This document shows, one piece after another, positions 7,389-16,182 of a DNA stretch of 43,854 nt. Source of the DNA: Muribaculaceae bacterium (lineage in GTDB: Bacteria > Bacteroidota > Bacteroidia > Bacteroidales > Muribaculaceae); NCBI GenBank assembly GCA_017940245.1, contig JAGAYZ010000067.1, forward strand, positions 1 through 43,854, read 5' to 3'. The position numbers and the translations under genes are program-made. The first letter of the stretch is position 1; every line of letters starts with the position of its first letter. The notes under the pieces were generated by a model. The model was not told the origin of the DNA. It did not search any database and was given only the letters and a program-made list of their open reading frames with translations.

Positions 7389-7465
7389 GACTGAGACAGT
7401 TGATAGAACAGGCAACCGGGACGTGGCTGGCATCAGCCGCATCCCAGTTGCGCGTGCGTTGACGA

Positions 7466-7981
7466 TTAATCGAGTTTCTTGTGAGCCTTCTCGATGTTCT
7501 TGTTGCTCTTTTCGATTTTCTTGTTGATTTTGTCAATCTTCTTTTGCTGCTTGACTTGTTCGGCGAGCGTGGTCAAGGTGTTGAATTTGGCCTGTTCTTC
7601 GGCAAGTTCGGCACGATACTTCTCGAGTTTGCTGTTTTCCTCGTTGATGGTCTTGCGTGCTTTTTCTTGCTGCTCGGCTTTCTTTCTGGCTTTTTCGGCC
7701 TCCTTGGCCTGTTTCTTCATTTCTTTCTCGGCCTTCTTGGCTTCCTTAGCTTGCTTCTTGGCTGCCTTTTCGGCCTCTTTTTGCTGTTTTTGAGCTGCCT
7801 TTGCCGCTTCTTTTTGCTGCTTGATGAGTTTTTCTTGTTCCTTGAGTGCTTTCTTTTGTGCTTCTATTTGTTCTTGAGTGAGCACCACATTTTGAGGACT
7901 GGTCACTGCCTTTGCCTGGGTGGCCACAACACCGCCACACAGCAGTGCGGCACATGCGATGATGTTAATGAACTTTTTCAT
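7466..7981 (-). CDS. Exported Lys/Glu/Ala-rich coiled-coil protein
   Basis: 171 residues. A signal peptide (MKKFINIIACAALLCGGVVATQAKA) is cut near residue 25. The rest is almost wholly helical: heptad-like blocks such as QKEAAKAAQKQQKEAEKAAK from about 40 to 105 and a second stretch at 110-171 with repeated KINKKIEKSNKNIEKAHKK. No enzymatic motif is present. Very high Lys gives a strong positive charge; it could be a periplasmic spacer or bind a polyanion such as polysaccharide or peptidoglycan (inference). It starts 18 bases after the stop of the GT2 gene. Low-complexity coiled coil makes any homology call weak. Confidence 0.8.
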   Translation of the reverse strand: MKKFINIIACAALLCGGVVATQAKAVTSPQNVVLTQEQIEAQKKALKEQEKLIKQQKEAAKAAQKQQKEAEKAAKKQAKEAKKAEKEMKKQAKEAEKARKKAEQQEKARKTINEENSKLEKYRAELAEEQAKFNTLTTLAEQVKQQKKIDKINKKIEKSNKNIEKAHKKLD

Positions 7982-7999
7982 AATTGTTACAATGATAAT

Positions 8000-8980
8000 T
8001 TATAGTTTGCGATTTGAGATATAGAGACGGTGAAACGCGAGTGTAAATACTCGTTTCCCCATCAATGAAGCCAGGATGCCGAGTTTGTTTTTGGCTCTCA
8101 CCTTGCCGTCGAGCAGGCATGGCCAGCGCAACTGGCATATAACATTCCAGCATCGCCGGGTGATGTCGTCATACTCTTTGCCCCCGGGACACAGGAGCAG
8201 GATGTTGAAGTGTGCGCTCAGTCGCCTGCTGCGCACGGCCGGCATCAGAATGGGCTCTTGCCGGGCCACAAGCTGCTCGGCGTGGTCGAGGATGTCGAGC
8301 ACGTCGGTGCGTTGCCGCTTGAAGTGTCCCAGAATGCTGGTCTTGCGATGCAGGTAGTTGTAAAGTTGCTGCTTGGCCAGCACCACCTTTGATGCACGTC
8401 CGTAGAGCGGGTAGGCGATAGCCAGGTCTTCGTAGAGCCGTCCTACAGGGTATCGAATTCCATCAAAGAGCTCAGCCCTGAACAGGCGGCCGCACGACGA
8501 GTGATTGATGGCCTGCTGATAGAAGATGCTTTCCAGCACCTGCTGGCGGCTGAACACTTCGTGTCCGCTTGCCTCAAGGGTGGCTTGAGGCTCTGAGGCT
8601 TGGCGCTCGTCGATTTCGTGCCAGCGACTCACGGCAATGTCGGCACCGGTGTCGTGCATCAGTCGCAGCAGCGTGGCGATGGCGTCGGTGTGCAGCCAGT
8701 CGTCGCTGTCTACCATCATCACCAGTGAGCCGTGCATCATGTCGAGACCCACGTTGCGCGCATCGCTGAGGCCGCCGTTGGCTTTGTGGACAACATGGAT
8801 GCGCTGGTCGCGTTGTGCCCACTGGTCGCACATGAGCCCACTGCCGTCGGTGCTGCCGTCATCAACCACGATGATTTCCAGATGGCTATAGGTCTGGCTC
8901 ACGATGCTCTGCAAGCACCGCGGCAGATATTGCTCCACGTTATATACCGGAACAATCACCGATACCAGTTCTTCTGCCAT
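8000..8980 (-). CDS. Glycosyltransferase family 2 protein
   Basis: 326 residues, GT-A fold. The N-terminal GT2 signature is complete: VSVIVPVYNVEQYLPRCLQS, then VVDDGSTDGSG, NGGLSDARNVGL and the metal-binding VDSDDW (DxD-like, about residues 90-96). The C-terminal third is of the kind seen in capsule and LPS glycosyltransferases such as the WaaV/EpsJ type. It adds a sugar from a nucleotide donor to a glycan, probably at the inner face of the membrane. It follows cysS by 66 bases, so it may be in the same transcript, although its function suggests links to the polysaccharide genes at 34018-42461. The exact sugar is unknown. Confidence 0.92.
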   Translation of the reverse strand: MAEELVSVIVPVYNVEQYLPRCLQSIVSQTYSHLEIIVVDDGSTDGSGLMCDQWAQRDQRIHVVHKANGGLSDARNVGLDMMHGSLVMMVDSDDWLHTDAIATLLRLMHDTGADIAVSRWHEIDERQASEPQATLEASGHEVFSRQQVLESIFYQQAINHSSCGRLFRAELFDGIRYPVGRLYEDLAIAYPLYGRASKVVLAKQQLYNYLHRKTSILGHFKRQRTDVLDILDHAEQLVARQEPILMPAVRSRRLSAHFNILLLCPGGKEYDDITRRCWNVICQLRWPCLLDGKVRAKNKLGILASLMGKRVFTLAFHRLYISNRKL

Positions 8981-9046
8981 CTATGAGGATGTTGTTAAAC
9001 CAACTTCAATTGTAACTAACGACTAGTGATCACAGCCTGTGTCGAG

Positions 9047-10525
9047 TTAGCGCACTTTCCACTCCACGCCGTCTTTTGTGTCCTTGATGTCGAAGCCGGC
9101 CTCGGCCAGGCGGTCACGAATCAAGTCGCTGGTGGCCCAATCTTTAGCAGCCTTGGCATTACGGCGCACTTCAAGCAGCAAATCCACGGCCTTTTGATAG
9201 GGGGTGAGATCCACTCCCGTGCCGGCACCGCTGGCGTTGTCGCGCAATCCCAGCACATCAAACAGGTAGGTGCTGAACACCTGCTTCAGTGTGTCGATGT
9301 CGGTTTGCGACAGCGTGGCACTGCCATCGTTGGCCTGGTTGATGACGCGGCAGGCGTCGAACAGTGTGGCGATGACCACCGGCGTGTTCAGGTCGTCGTT
9401 CATAGCCTCGGCACAGCGCGAGGCATAGTCGTCGAGGGTGATGCTCGACTGCGGAGCAGCCTTGAGAGCCTGCAGACGGTGCCATCCGTCCATCATGCGC
9501 TCGTAGGCCTTTTCGGCGGCCTGCAGGGCCTCGTTGGAGAAGTCTACGGTGCCGCGGTAGTGTGCCTGCAAGATGAAGAAGCGTATGGTCATGGGGCTAT
9601 AGGCTTGTGTGAGCGATTCATGTTCGCCGGTGAAGAACTGCTCCAGCGTGATGAAGTTGCCCAGCGACTTACCCATCTTTTGCCCGTTGATGGTGATCAT
9701 GTTGTTGTGCATCCAGTAGTGCACCATGTCGTCGCCCTGGCTGGCCACGGCCTGCGCGATTTCGCACTCGTGATGTGGAAAAACGAGGTCCATGCCACCG
9801 CCGTGGATGTCGAAATGGTTGCCCAGGTACTTGCGTCCCATGGCGGTGCACTCGCAGTGCCAGCCGGGGAACCCGTCGCTCCAGGGCGACGGCCAGCGCA
9901 TGATGTGCTCGGGTTGAGCCTTTTTCCACAGTGCAAAGTCGGCTTGATTGTGCTTCTCGCCCACTCCGTCCAGCTCGCGGCTGGCATTCTTCACGTCGTC
10001 GAGGTTGCGTCCGCTGAGTTTTCCGTAGTGGTGGTCGCGGTTATATTTTTCCACGTCGAAGTAGATGCTGCCATTGCTCTCGTAGGCGTAGCCGTTGGCC
10101 ATGATTTGCTTGACGAGTTCCTCCTGCTCGATGATGTGTCCGGTGGCGTGCGGCTCGATGCTGGGTGGCAGCACGTTGAGGGCTTCCATGGCGGCATGGT
10201 AGCGGCGCGTGTAATATTGTGCCACTTCCATGGGCTCGAGTTGCTCTAGCCGCGCTTTTTTGGCGATTTTGTCTTCGCCTTCGTCGGCATCATGCTCCAA
10301 GTGGCCCACATCGGTGATGTTGCGCACATAGCGCACCTTGTAACCCAATTGTTGCAGATAGCGGAACAGGATGTCGAAGGTGATGGCCGGGCGTGCGTGT
10401 CCCAGATGTGGGTCGCCATACACGGTGGGGCCGCACACATACATGCCCACCCGATTCTCGTCTAGTGGCACGAAGTGTTCCTTGTGGCGTGTGAGCGTGT
10501 TATAGATAAAAAGCGGATGGTTCAT
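9047..10525 (-). CDS. cysS: Cysteinyl-tRNA synthetase
   Basis: 492 residues, full length. It charges tRNA-Cys with cysteine. Seen: zinc ligand C31 in [10 protein letters not shown], the HIGH-type PHLGHARP at 39-46, WHCECTAMG and [10 protein letters not shown] with the further zinc ligands Cys, His and Glu, and the KMSKS loop as KMGKSLGNF. The Ser-to-Gly change in the loop is, I believe, common in Bacteroidetes CysRS. The start codon overlaps the stop of the DUF3467 gene (TAATG), so translation is probably coupled. CysRS is an essential housekeeping enzyme. Confidence 0.97.
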   Translation of the reverse strand: MNHPLFIYNTLTRHKEHFVPLDENRVGMYVCGPTVYGDPHLGHARPAITFDILFRYLQQLGYKVRYVRNITDVGHLEHDADEGEDKIAKKARLEQLEPMEVAQYYTRRYHAAMEALNVLPPSIEPHATGHIIEQEELVKQIMANGYAYESNGSIYFDVEKYNRDHHYGKLSGRNLDDVKNASRELDGVGEKHNQADFALWKKAQPEHIMRWPSPWSDGFPGWHCECTAMGRKYLGNHFDIHGGGMDLVFPHHECEIAQAVASQGDDMVHYWMHNNMITINGQKMGKSLGNFITLEQFFTGEHESLTQAYSPMTIRFFILQAHYRGTVDFSNEALQAAEKAYERMMDGWHRLQALKAAPQSSITLDDYASRCAEAMNDDLNTPVVIATLFDACRVINQANDGSATLSQTDIDTLKQVFSTYLFDVLGLRDNASGAGTGVDLTPYQKAVDLLLEVRRNAKAAKDWATSDLIRDRLAEAGFDIKDTKDGVEWKVR

Positions 10526-10845
10526 TATGCTTGTCCTTTAGGCAGGGGGAAATCCATGATTTGGGGGTTGCCAGCGGGCTTGCGTTGAGTGATCTCACCG
10601 AAGGTTTGCTCATATTTGCGGATGTTTTCGTTCAGGGCGATGAGCAGTTGCTTGGCGTTTTCGGGAGTCATGATGATGCGGCTCTGCACGCGTGCTTTGG
10701 GCGTGTTGGGGGCCATGAGAATCATGTCCAGGAAGAAATCGTTGGGGCCGTGGGTGATAACGGCCAGATTGGCATAGTTACCCTGCATTTGGTCGGCAGG
10801 AACTTCGATTTGGATCTGTTGCTGATTTTGTTTTTCGTTTGCCAT
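10525..10845 (-). CDS. DUF3467 protein
   Basis: 106 residues from the ATG at 10845; the open frame extends upstream but overlaps the neighbour's coding sequence, and [16 protein letters not shown] is the family's usual start. Family members are small cytosolic proteins of unknown function, with the core [20 protein letters not shown] and [21 protein letters not shown] seen here. No catalytic residues are evident. The end overlaps the cysS start as TAATG; the start is 29 bases after the NigD-like gene. Conserved Bacteroidetes linkage is plausible but its role is not known. Confidence 0.88.
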   Translation of the reverse strand: MANEKQNQQQIQIEVPADQMQGNYANLAVITHGPNDFFLDMILMAPNTPKARVQSRIIMTPENAKQLLIALNENIRKYEQTFGEITQRKPAGNPQIMDFPLPKGQA

Positions 10846-10874
10846 AATTCGATTTTTGTTTTGTGTGTTAATAA

Positions 10875-11564
10875 TCAGTTTGATTTTGTGAAGTCGCGGT
10901 AGGTGACTTCGGGCCTCACCAGGTCGTCGGCATGGAAGCGCAGCACCTGTTTGGGGTTGCGTTTCCATGTGGCCCCGATGTAGAACGAGGCATAAAATTC
11001 ACGCCAGTGCCGTGTGGTGTCGCCAAAGACGTTGTGCACCAGGTAGCAGTGCACGGTGTCGCGGTTCCACGTGGAGCTGTCGACCAGTAGATAGAAGTGT
11101 CGGCTCTTGCCGGTGTATTCCAACTGTCCGTGCAGGTTCAGGTAGTCGCCGGTGCGCCACACGGTGCGCAACTTCACCGGAGTGTTGTTCTGCAAATATT
11201 GTGCCACCGGCTTGAGCGTGTAGCGCATAGAGTCGCTGATGATAGCCGTTGCGGCATAGGCGTTGATGTGTCGTACCGAGTCGCCGGCGGCATCGGCGAA
11301 ATCGTAGCGCAGCAGCAATCTGCGTCCCGGGTTACTGCCTTGCGGGGCATGCGTGCCTGTGGCCAGCAGGGTGATGGCAGGATTGTCGTCGCGTCCCTGC
11401 AGGCGGAAAACTTCGTGAGACTCGTCGTCACAGCCCATGTATGTCACTATGTCATACCGATAGTCGGTATATGCGCGATCAATGTCATGACTGTCGTTGC
11501 ATGCCATGAGTGCTGCTATTAGTGCAATCAAGCTCCAGATGATATGTGGCAAGCGGTGGCTCAT
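10875..11564 (-). CDS. NigD-like lipoprotein
   Basis: 229 residues. A signal peptide ends in a lipobox (ALMAC, C22), so it is predicted to be lipid-anchored in the periplasm or on the surface. The C-terminal part ([21 protein letters not shown], then [22 protein letters not shown]) resembles the beta-sandwich of NigD-like proteins of Bacteroidetes; the function of that family is not established. The first base of its ATG overlaps the stop of the ABC ATPase gene (ATGA), so the two are translationally coupled. Such pairing with an ATPase of the lipoprotein-export type may hint at envelope trafficking (inference). Confidence 0.75.
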   Translation of the reverse strand: MSHRLPHIIWSLIALIAALMACNDSHDIDRAYTDYRYDIVTYMGCDDESHEVFRLQGRDDNPAITLLATGTHAPQGSNPGRRLLLRYDFADAAGDSVRHINAYAATAIISDSMRYTLKPVAQYLQNNTPVKLRTVWRTGDYLNLHGQLEYTGKSRHFYLLVDSSTWNRDTVHCYLVHNVFGDTTRHWREFYASFYIGATWKRNPKQVLRFHADDLVRPEVTYRDFTKSN

Positions 11565-12229
11565 CCTACAATGCTGATGTTTTCAAAATTGCCGTCTTTC
11601 ATGCGCAGCGTGCGGTCGGCCTGGCTGGCCAGTGCCTCATCGTGCGTGACGATGACGAAGGTCTGTTGCATCTCATCGCGCAGTTTGAAGAATAACTGGT
11701 GCAACTCCTGCTTGTTGGCCGTGTCTAGGCTGCCGCTGGGTTCATCGGCAAGAATTACCTTTGGCTTGTTGACCAGTGCCCGGGCCACGGCCACTCGCTG
11801 TCGCTCGCCGCCACTCAGCTGTGCCGGTTTGTGGTCGAGACGTGCGGCAAGGCCCAGGTAGTCGAGCAATTCCTGCGCGCGGCGATAAGCCGTCTCTCGA
11901 CTTTCACCGCCGATGAGGGCCGGAATGGCCACGTTTTCCAGCGTGGTGAACTCTGGCAGTAGCTGGTGGAACTGGAACACGAATCCGATGTTCTTGTTGC
12001 GGAACCGAGCCAGCTCGTTGTCGCTCATGCGTGTCATGTCGGTGCCGTCGTAGGTCACGGTGCCTCTATCGGGCCGGTCGAGTGTGCCCAAGATTTGCAG
12101 CAGAGTGGTCTTGCCGGCTCCGCTGGGGCCTACTATCGACACCACCTCGCCTTGGGCGATGGACACATCCACGCCTCGCAACACCTGCAGCGAGCCATAG
12201 TTCTTGACGATGTTTTTTGCTTCAATCAT
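11561..12229 (-). CDS. ABC transporter ATP-binding protein, LolD/MacB type
   Basis: 222 residues from the ATG at 12229; a TTG two codons earlier is less likely. Complete nucleotide-binding domain: Walker [11 protein letters not shown] at about 36-45, Q-loop [16 protein letters not shown], signature [15 protein letters not shown], Walker [13 protein letters not shown], and the switch His in VTHDEAL. The [10 protein letters not shown] and DEPSGSLD segments are typical of the LolD/MacB/FtsE group, which power lipoprotein release or substrate extrusion without a transmembrane pore. No permease is adjacent, so it must work with one encoded elsewhere. It heads the nine-gene minus-strand run. Confidence 0.92.
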   Translation of the reverse strand: MIEAKNIVKNYGSLQVLRGVDVSIAQGEVVSIVGPSGAGKTTLLQILGTLDRPDRGTVTYDGTDMTRMSDNELARFRNKNIGFVFQFHQLLPEFTTLENVAIPALIGGESRETAYRRAQELLDYLGLAARLDHKPAQLSGGERQRVAVARALVNKPKVILADEPSGSLDTANKQELHQLFFKLRDEMQQTFVIVTHDEALASQADRTLRMKDGNFENISIVG

Positions 12230-12251
12230 GCGCAAAGATGTTTTCTGAGTA

Positions 12252-12259
12252 CAAAATTA
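12252..12259 (-). promoter_or_regulatory. -7 box of the ABC-ATPase operon
   Basis: TAATTTTG on the minus strand fits TAnnTTTG; no convincing -33 box lies at 19-21 bases. The leader would be about 16 bases to the ATG at 12229. The divergent PAP2 gene starts at 12356. Confidence 0.4.
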
Positions 12260-12355
12260 ATGAATATTTTGCTCAAGCGTGCAGTTTGTTTGAAAAAAAA
12301 GTTGTAATTTTACAAACTTGATAATTATTAATAATTAAATCAATAAGTTTTCGGC

Positions 12356-13942
12356 ATGAGTGCGCGCATTTCTGTCATATTTTTACTAGCATGTTTATGG
12401 CCAATCGTGTCTCCGGCGCAGGATGTGTGGGAAAAGGATGTGTTGGGGCACTGGCTTGCGCCTTCATTTAATGCCTTTGCCGGTGCCGCATCGCTGCCTA
12501 ATGGCGTGAAATATCTCCCGTCACCTGTCGACACGACTCAGCTGACTTTTGCCGGCGATTTCTACCGCTGGCAGTGGGGAAAAATGATACGTGAGAACGC
12601 GCGCGGAACCAAGACCGTGCGTGGCAACCAGGCCTACTATGAGTCGCAGTACGGGCTCAACCGCATGTGCATCATCATGGCGCAGGCCATAGGGTTGACC
12701 ATCACCAATGCCGCTACCAATCCCCGCCGAACTCCCAAGATGGTTTATTTCATCTACCACACGGGCGAGACGGGAGCCGCGGCCAACCAGTATGCCAAGC
12801 AGAAATATATGCGTCGGCGACCGTTCGACCTGATGCACGAAACCACATGGGGAAAATACGACACCTATGAAGACCTGATGAAGCCCGGCAACGGCTCGTT
12901 CCCGTCGAGCCACACGTCGTTTGGCTGGGCGGTGGCTCTGTCGCTGGCCGAGATGATTCCCGAGCGCCAAGACACGATTCTCAGGCGTGGTTACATGTAT
13001 GGCGAGAGCCGCGAAATCGTGGGAGCCCACTGGCACACCGATGTGGATGCCGGGCGCCTCACAGCCTCGGCGGCAGTGGCCTATTTGCACTCGATGAGTT
13101 CCTACCGCGACAGCCTGAAAGTGACGCAAGAAGAATATTACTCGCTCAAGGGCGGCGAGCCCGACACTGATGCCGGATGGCCCAAGGGCCGTAAAATCAT
13201 GGACGGACCGGTGGATTCGCTCAGTGCCTTGTATTACGACGATGTGGCCGGCTATTGGCAGGCCAAGGCCGACCGCAACACCGACCGTGGCTTGACGGCC
13301 ATCGACGAGAACGATGACTCAGACTTATTCTTTCTGCGCAAGTTCTCTGAAATCATCGGCGACTCGCTCGATCCTGGTCTTAATACCTATATGGCGGCTG
13401 TGTTGTCGAGGGCACGCGAAGCCCTCGAACAATCGGCTCTGGAACTGCGCTCCACCGCTTTTCGCAAGCGACCCTATGTGCAGTTTGGCGAGCCCAGCCT
13501 CATTCCCCAAGACGAAGACTACTATGCGGCCACGTCGAGCTACCCGTCGGTCAAGGCTCAAGTGGGCTGGGGGTTGGCACTGCTCATGGTGGAGATGTTT
13601 CCCCAAAAAGGCAACGACTTGCTCAAGTGGGGCTACGACTATGGCTACAATCGCGTGGTGGCCGGTTACAACTATCCCAGCGACGTAATGGCCGGCCGCA
13701 TCCAAGCCTCCTCCGTGCTGGCGCGCTTGCATGCCGACGAAGACTTCAGAGAACTGATAGAACTGGCCAAGGAAGAATATGAATATCATCCCAAGCTCGT
13801 CACCGTGCTCGACGACGTGCCGGCCGCGCCCATCCGCGACGGCTACTGGTACACCACCACCGGCATCGCGCTCAAAGACCGTCCCACCCAGCCCGGCATC
13901 TACATCCACGCCGGCCGCAAAGTGTTTGTTAATCAAAGATAA
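12356..13942 (+). CDS. Tandem class A acid phosphatase (PAP2 family), second half catalytically dead
   Basis: 528 residues, with a signal peptide ending near PAQD (about 21). It is two PAP2-like halves. The first has the full class A pattern: K148-x6-R155-P156, PSSH with H186, and SR-x5-H-x3-D with R219, H225 and D229. It should hydrolyse phosphomonoesters in the periplasm through a phospho-His at H225 with H186 as general acid. The second half repeats the layout at 365-443, but K becomes R365, the PSSH His becomes K400 and the nucleophile His becomes N439, while R372 and D443 stay. It cannot use the known mechanism and may bind ligand or stabilise the first half. The tail (about 470-528) has a short beta-strand segment like a C-terminal sorting or binding domain. 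Confidence 0.88.
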   Translation: MSARISVIFLLACLWPIVSPAQDVWEKDVLGHWLAPSFNAFAGAASLPNGVKYLPSPVDTTQLTFAGDFYRWQWGKMIRENARGTKTVRGNQAYYESQYGLNRMCIIMAQAIGLTITNAATNPRRTPKMVYFIYHTGETGAAANQYAKQKYMRRRPFDLMHETTWGKYDTYEDLMKPGNGSFPSSHTSFGWAVALSLAEMIPERQDTILRRGYMYGESREIVGAHWHTDVDAGRLTASAAVAYLHSMSSYRDSLKVTQEEYYSLKGGEPDTDAGWPKGRKIMDGPVDSLSALYYDDVAGYWQAKADRNTDRGLTAIDENDDSDLFFLRKFSEIIGDSLDPGLNTYMAAVLSRAREALEQSALELRSTAFRKRPYVQFGEPSLIPQDEDYYAATSSYPSVKAQVGWGLALLMVEMFPQKGNDLLKWGYDYGYNRVVAGYNYPSDVMAGRIQASSVLARLHADEDFRELIELAKEEYEYHPKLVTVLDDVPAAPIRDGYWYTTTGIALKDRPTQPGIYIHAGRKVFVNQR

Positions 13943-13984
13943 AACTAAAACAATATAACGTTAACGAATTAATATCATTGGACT

Positions 13985-15157
13985 ATGAGAGGAAAAATGA
14001 AATTCGCCCTGAATATCCCCACCCGACTGGTGTTCGGTGCTGGGGAACTGAAGAACATTCATGAAATGGAACTGCCCGGAAGGCATGCCCTGGTGGTGAT
14101 TTCGTCGGGAACGGCCATGAAGAGTCATGGTTACCTGGACGTGTTGCTGGCCGGACTGAAACGTGCCGGAGTGGATGCCACCGTGTTCGACAAGGCATTG
14201 CCTAATCCCATCAAGGCACATGTGATGGAAGGCGCACAGTTGTGCACGAGCGTGGGCTGTGACTTCGTCATCGGCCTGGGTGGCGGCAGCTCCATCGACA
14301 CGGCCAAGGCCATCGCCATCACGGCGGTGATGGGCGGTGACTTCTGGGACTACGTGCAGGGTGGCACAGGCGGTGGCAAGCCCGTTACGCGTGCGTTGCC
14401 TATCGTGGCCATCCCTTCCACTGCCGGTACGGGCACCGAGATAGACTTGTGGGGTGTGATCACCAACGAGCAGACACAGGAGAAAATGGGTTTCGGCACG
14501 CCGCTCATCTACCCGCGGCTGGCCATCGTTGACCCCGAGTTGATGCTCACCATTCCTCCCATGCTCACGGCTTACCAGGGCTTTGACGCGTTTTTCCACG
14601 CTGCCGAGGGCTACATCAGCCAGGCCCACTCGCCCATCAGCGACCTCTATGCGCTGGAAGCCATCCGCCTGCTGTATAAGTACCTGCCGGTGGCCGTTGC
14701 CGACGGCAACAACATGTGGGCACGCATCAAGGTGGCCTGGGCCAGCACGCTGGCCGGCATGGTGGAGAGCACCAGTTGCTGCACCGGCGAGCACGCGCTG
14801 GAGCACGCCATGAGCGCATTCTATCCCAAGTTGCCCCACGGAGCCGGACTGATTGCCATCAGCGGTGCCTACTTCAAGACCTTCAAGAACGACGTGATGA
14901 AGCGCTACATGAAAATGGCCGAAAAGATGCGCCAAGTGAAGAGCGCGCGGCCCAGCGACTTCCTCGATGCGCTGGAGGTGATGAAACGCTCGTGTGGCGT
15001 GGACAATATCCGCCTCAGCGACTGGGGCATCACCATGGCCGACTTTGAGCGCTTTGCCGACAATGCCATCGCCACGGGCGGTGCCATGCTCGACCTGGAT
15101 CCGCGCTTCCTGAACCGTGAGGAGCTCATAGGCATCTACATGGACAGTTATAAATGA
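13985..15157 (+). CDS. Iron-containing alcohol dehydrogenase
   Basis: 390 residues from the ATG at 13985; the ATG at 13997 (MKFALNIPTRLVFGAG) is preceded by GAGAGGAAAA and is the family's typical start, so the protein may be 386 residues. Group III (iron-type) NAD(P)-dependent dehydrogenase. The GGGSSID nucleotide loop is at 99-105 and the four metal ligands fit D201, H205 (GFDAFFH), H270 (GEHALEH) and H285 (LPHG). It interconverts an alcohol and an aldehyde or ketone. It is nearest to butanol-dehydrogenase/YqhD types by look, but substrate and cofactor cannot be fixed. It follows the phosphatase by 42 bases. A strong hairpin lies between it and the AraC gene. Confidence 0.93.
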   Translation: MRGKMKFALNIPTRLVFGAGELKNIHEMELPGRHALVVISSGTAMKSHGYLDVLLAGLKRAGVDATVFDKALPNPIKAHVMEGAQLCTSVGCDFVIGLGGGSSIDTAKAIAITAVMGGDFWDYVQGGTGGGKPVTRALPIVAIPSTAGTGTEIDLWGVITNEQTQEKMGFGTPLIYPRLAIVDPELMLTIPPMLTAYQGFDAFFHAAEGYISQAHSPISDLYALEAIRLLYKYLPVAVADGNNMWARIKVAWASTLAGMVESTSCCTGEHALEHAMSAFYPKLPHGAGLIAISGAYFKTFKNDVMKRYMKMAEKMRQVKSARPSDFLDALEVMKRSCGVDNIRLSDWGITMADFERFADNAIATGGAMLDLDPRFLNREELIGIYMDSYK

Positions 15158-15167
15158 GAACTAGCAA

Positions 15168-15206
15168 GCGAGACCGCATGTCGCCCGTGAGGCGAGGCGG
15201 TCTCGC
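15168..15206 (+). promoter_or_regulatory. Strong two-part hairpin after the alcohol dehydrogenase
   Basis: A 10-bp outer stem, GCGAGACCGC (15168-15177) with GCGGTCTCGC (15197-15206), holds an inner TCGCC/GGCGA stem (15181-15185, 15191-15195) with the loop CGTGA. There is no U-run on the plus strand, so it is not a classical terminator. It could stabilise the 3' end, attenuate, or belong to the AraC leader. Confidence 0.55.
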
Positions 15207-15233
15207 CTCTCACATCTTGCATCCTTAACAAGA

Positions 15234-16115
15234 ATGATAACAGAATTGAGATTCCACGACGTGCCGTCGATGAGCGAATCGACACGTTATTACGACGGAG
15301 AACTGCTTTTTGCCGACAACATTACCAGTGTGCCCAAGCTGATGCGAGTGTTCAAGGTAGAGTTTATCGCCTTTGTCTTCTGCATGAGTGGTGAAATGGA
15401 ATTGAAACTGAATTCTAAACCCTATCGTATTAAGCAACACAATGCGCTGTTTGTCAATGCCAATACGGTGGTGGACCTGCTGGGGCACAGCGACGACTTC
15501 TCGTGTAAGGTGTGTGGACTAACGCCCGATAGTGGCCTGAGCTTCATCAACAAGAGCCTGTTTGAGACCATCATGCAGATTCATGAGCATCCGGTGGTGC
15601 AACTCACCGAAAGCGAGGTGACGCTGGTGATGAAGTATTATGAATTGCTCGACTTCAAGATGGCCAATCCCGAGATGAGCTACGACAAGGAAGCCATGTC
15701 GCTTATCGTCAAGGCATGTGCCTACGACCTGCTGGCCTGCGTGGGCCGGCACCTGGATGTGGAGAAGCAAGGCATGCTGCGACAGGGCGACAAGTTGTTC
15801 AGGCGCTTCCTGGCACTGCTGGCCGACAATGAAGATTGCTCGCGAAGCGTGAGCTCGTTTGCCGACGACTTGTGTGTCTCGCCTAAATATCTGACCACCA
15901 TCTGCCGCCAGCGCAGCAATAAGACTGCCGGCGAGCTCATTGCCCTGAGCATGGTGGGCCGCATCAAGCAGATGTTGCTCTACAGCGACTTGTCTATCAA
16001 GGAGATTTCGGCTCAGTTGGGATTCACTAATCTCTCGTTCTTCGGGAAATATGTCAAGAAACACTTGGGGCAATCGCCCAACGCCTATCGCCGCGCCAAC
16101 GGCTACGGCCGCTAG
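15234..16115 (+). CDS. AraC-family transcriptional regulator
   Basis: 293 residues. The last 100 residues are two helix-turn-helix units typical of AraC/XylS: SVSSFADDLCVSPKYLTTICRQRSN and LSIKEISAQLGFTNLSFFGKYVKKHLGQSPNAYR (the signature helix). Residues about 20-110 form a small cupin-like ligand-binding domain (FCMSGEMELKLNSKPYRIKQH). It probably activates a nearby gene in response to a small molecule. It lies between the alcohol dehydrogenase and the branching enzyme on the same strand; which of them it controls is not shown by the sequence. An alternative start lies at the Met in MSESTRYYD. Confidence 0.9.
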   Translation: MITELRFHDVPSMSESTRYYDGELLFADNITSVPKLMRVFKVEFIAFVFCMSGEMELKLNSKPYRIKQHNALFVNANTVVDLLGHSDDFSCKVCGLTPDSGLSFINKSLFETIMQIHEHPVVQLTESEVTLVMKYYELLDFKMANPEMSYDKEAMSLIVKACAYDLLACVGRHLDVEKQGMLRQGDKLFRRFLALLADNEDCSRSVSSFADDLCVSPKYLTTICRQRSNKTAGELIALSMVGRIKQMLLYSDLSIKEISAQLGFTNLSFFGKYVKKHLGQSPNAYRRANGYGR

Positions 16116-16182
16116 ACAGCAGACAACTAGCGAAACTCGAATGTAGTAAAATATCATCAAATAAGACAAATAGACCATCAGC

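Noticed and set aside
9640-9690. KMGKS in place of KMSKS in CysRS as a possible defect
   Set aside because: All other motifs are intact, and I believe the Gly variant is usual in this phylum.
9026-10249. 407-codon plus-strand frame across cysS
   Set aside because: It is the antisense of an unmistakable CysRS gene.
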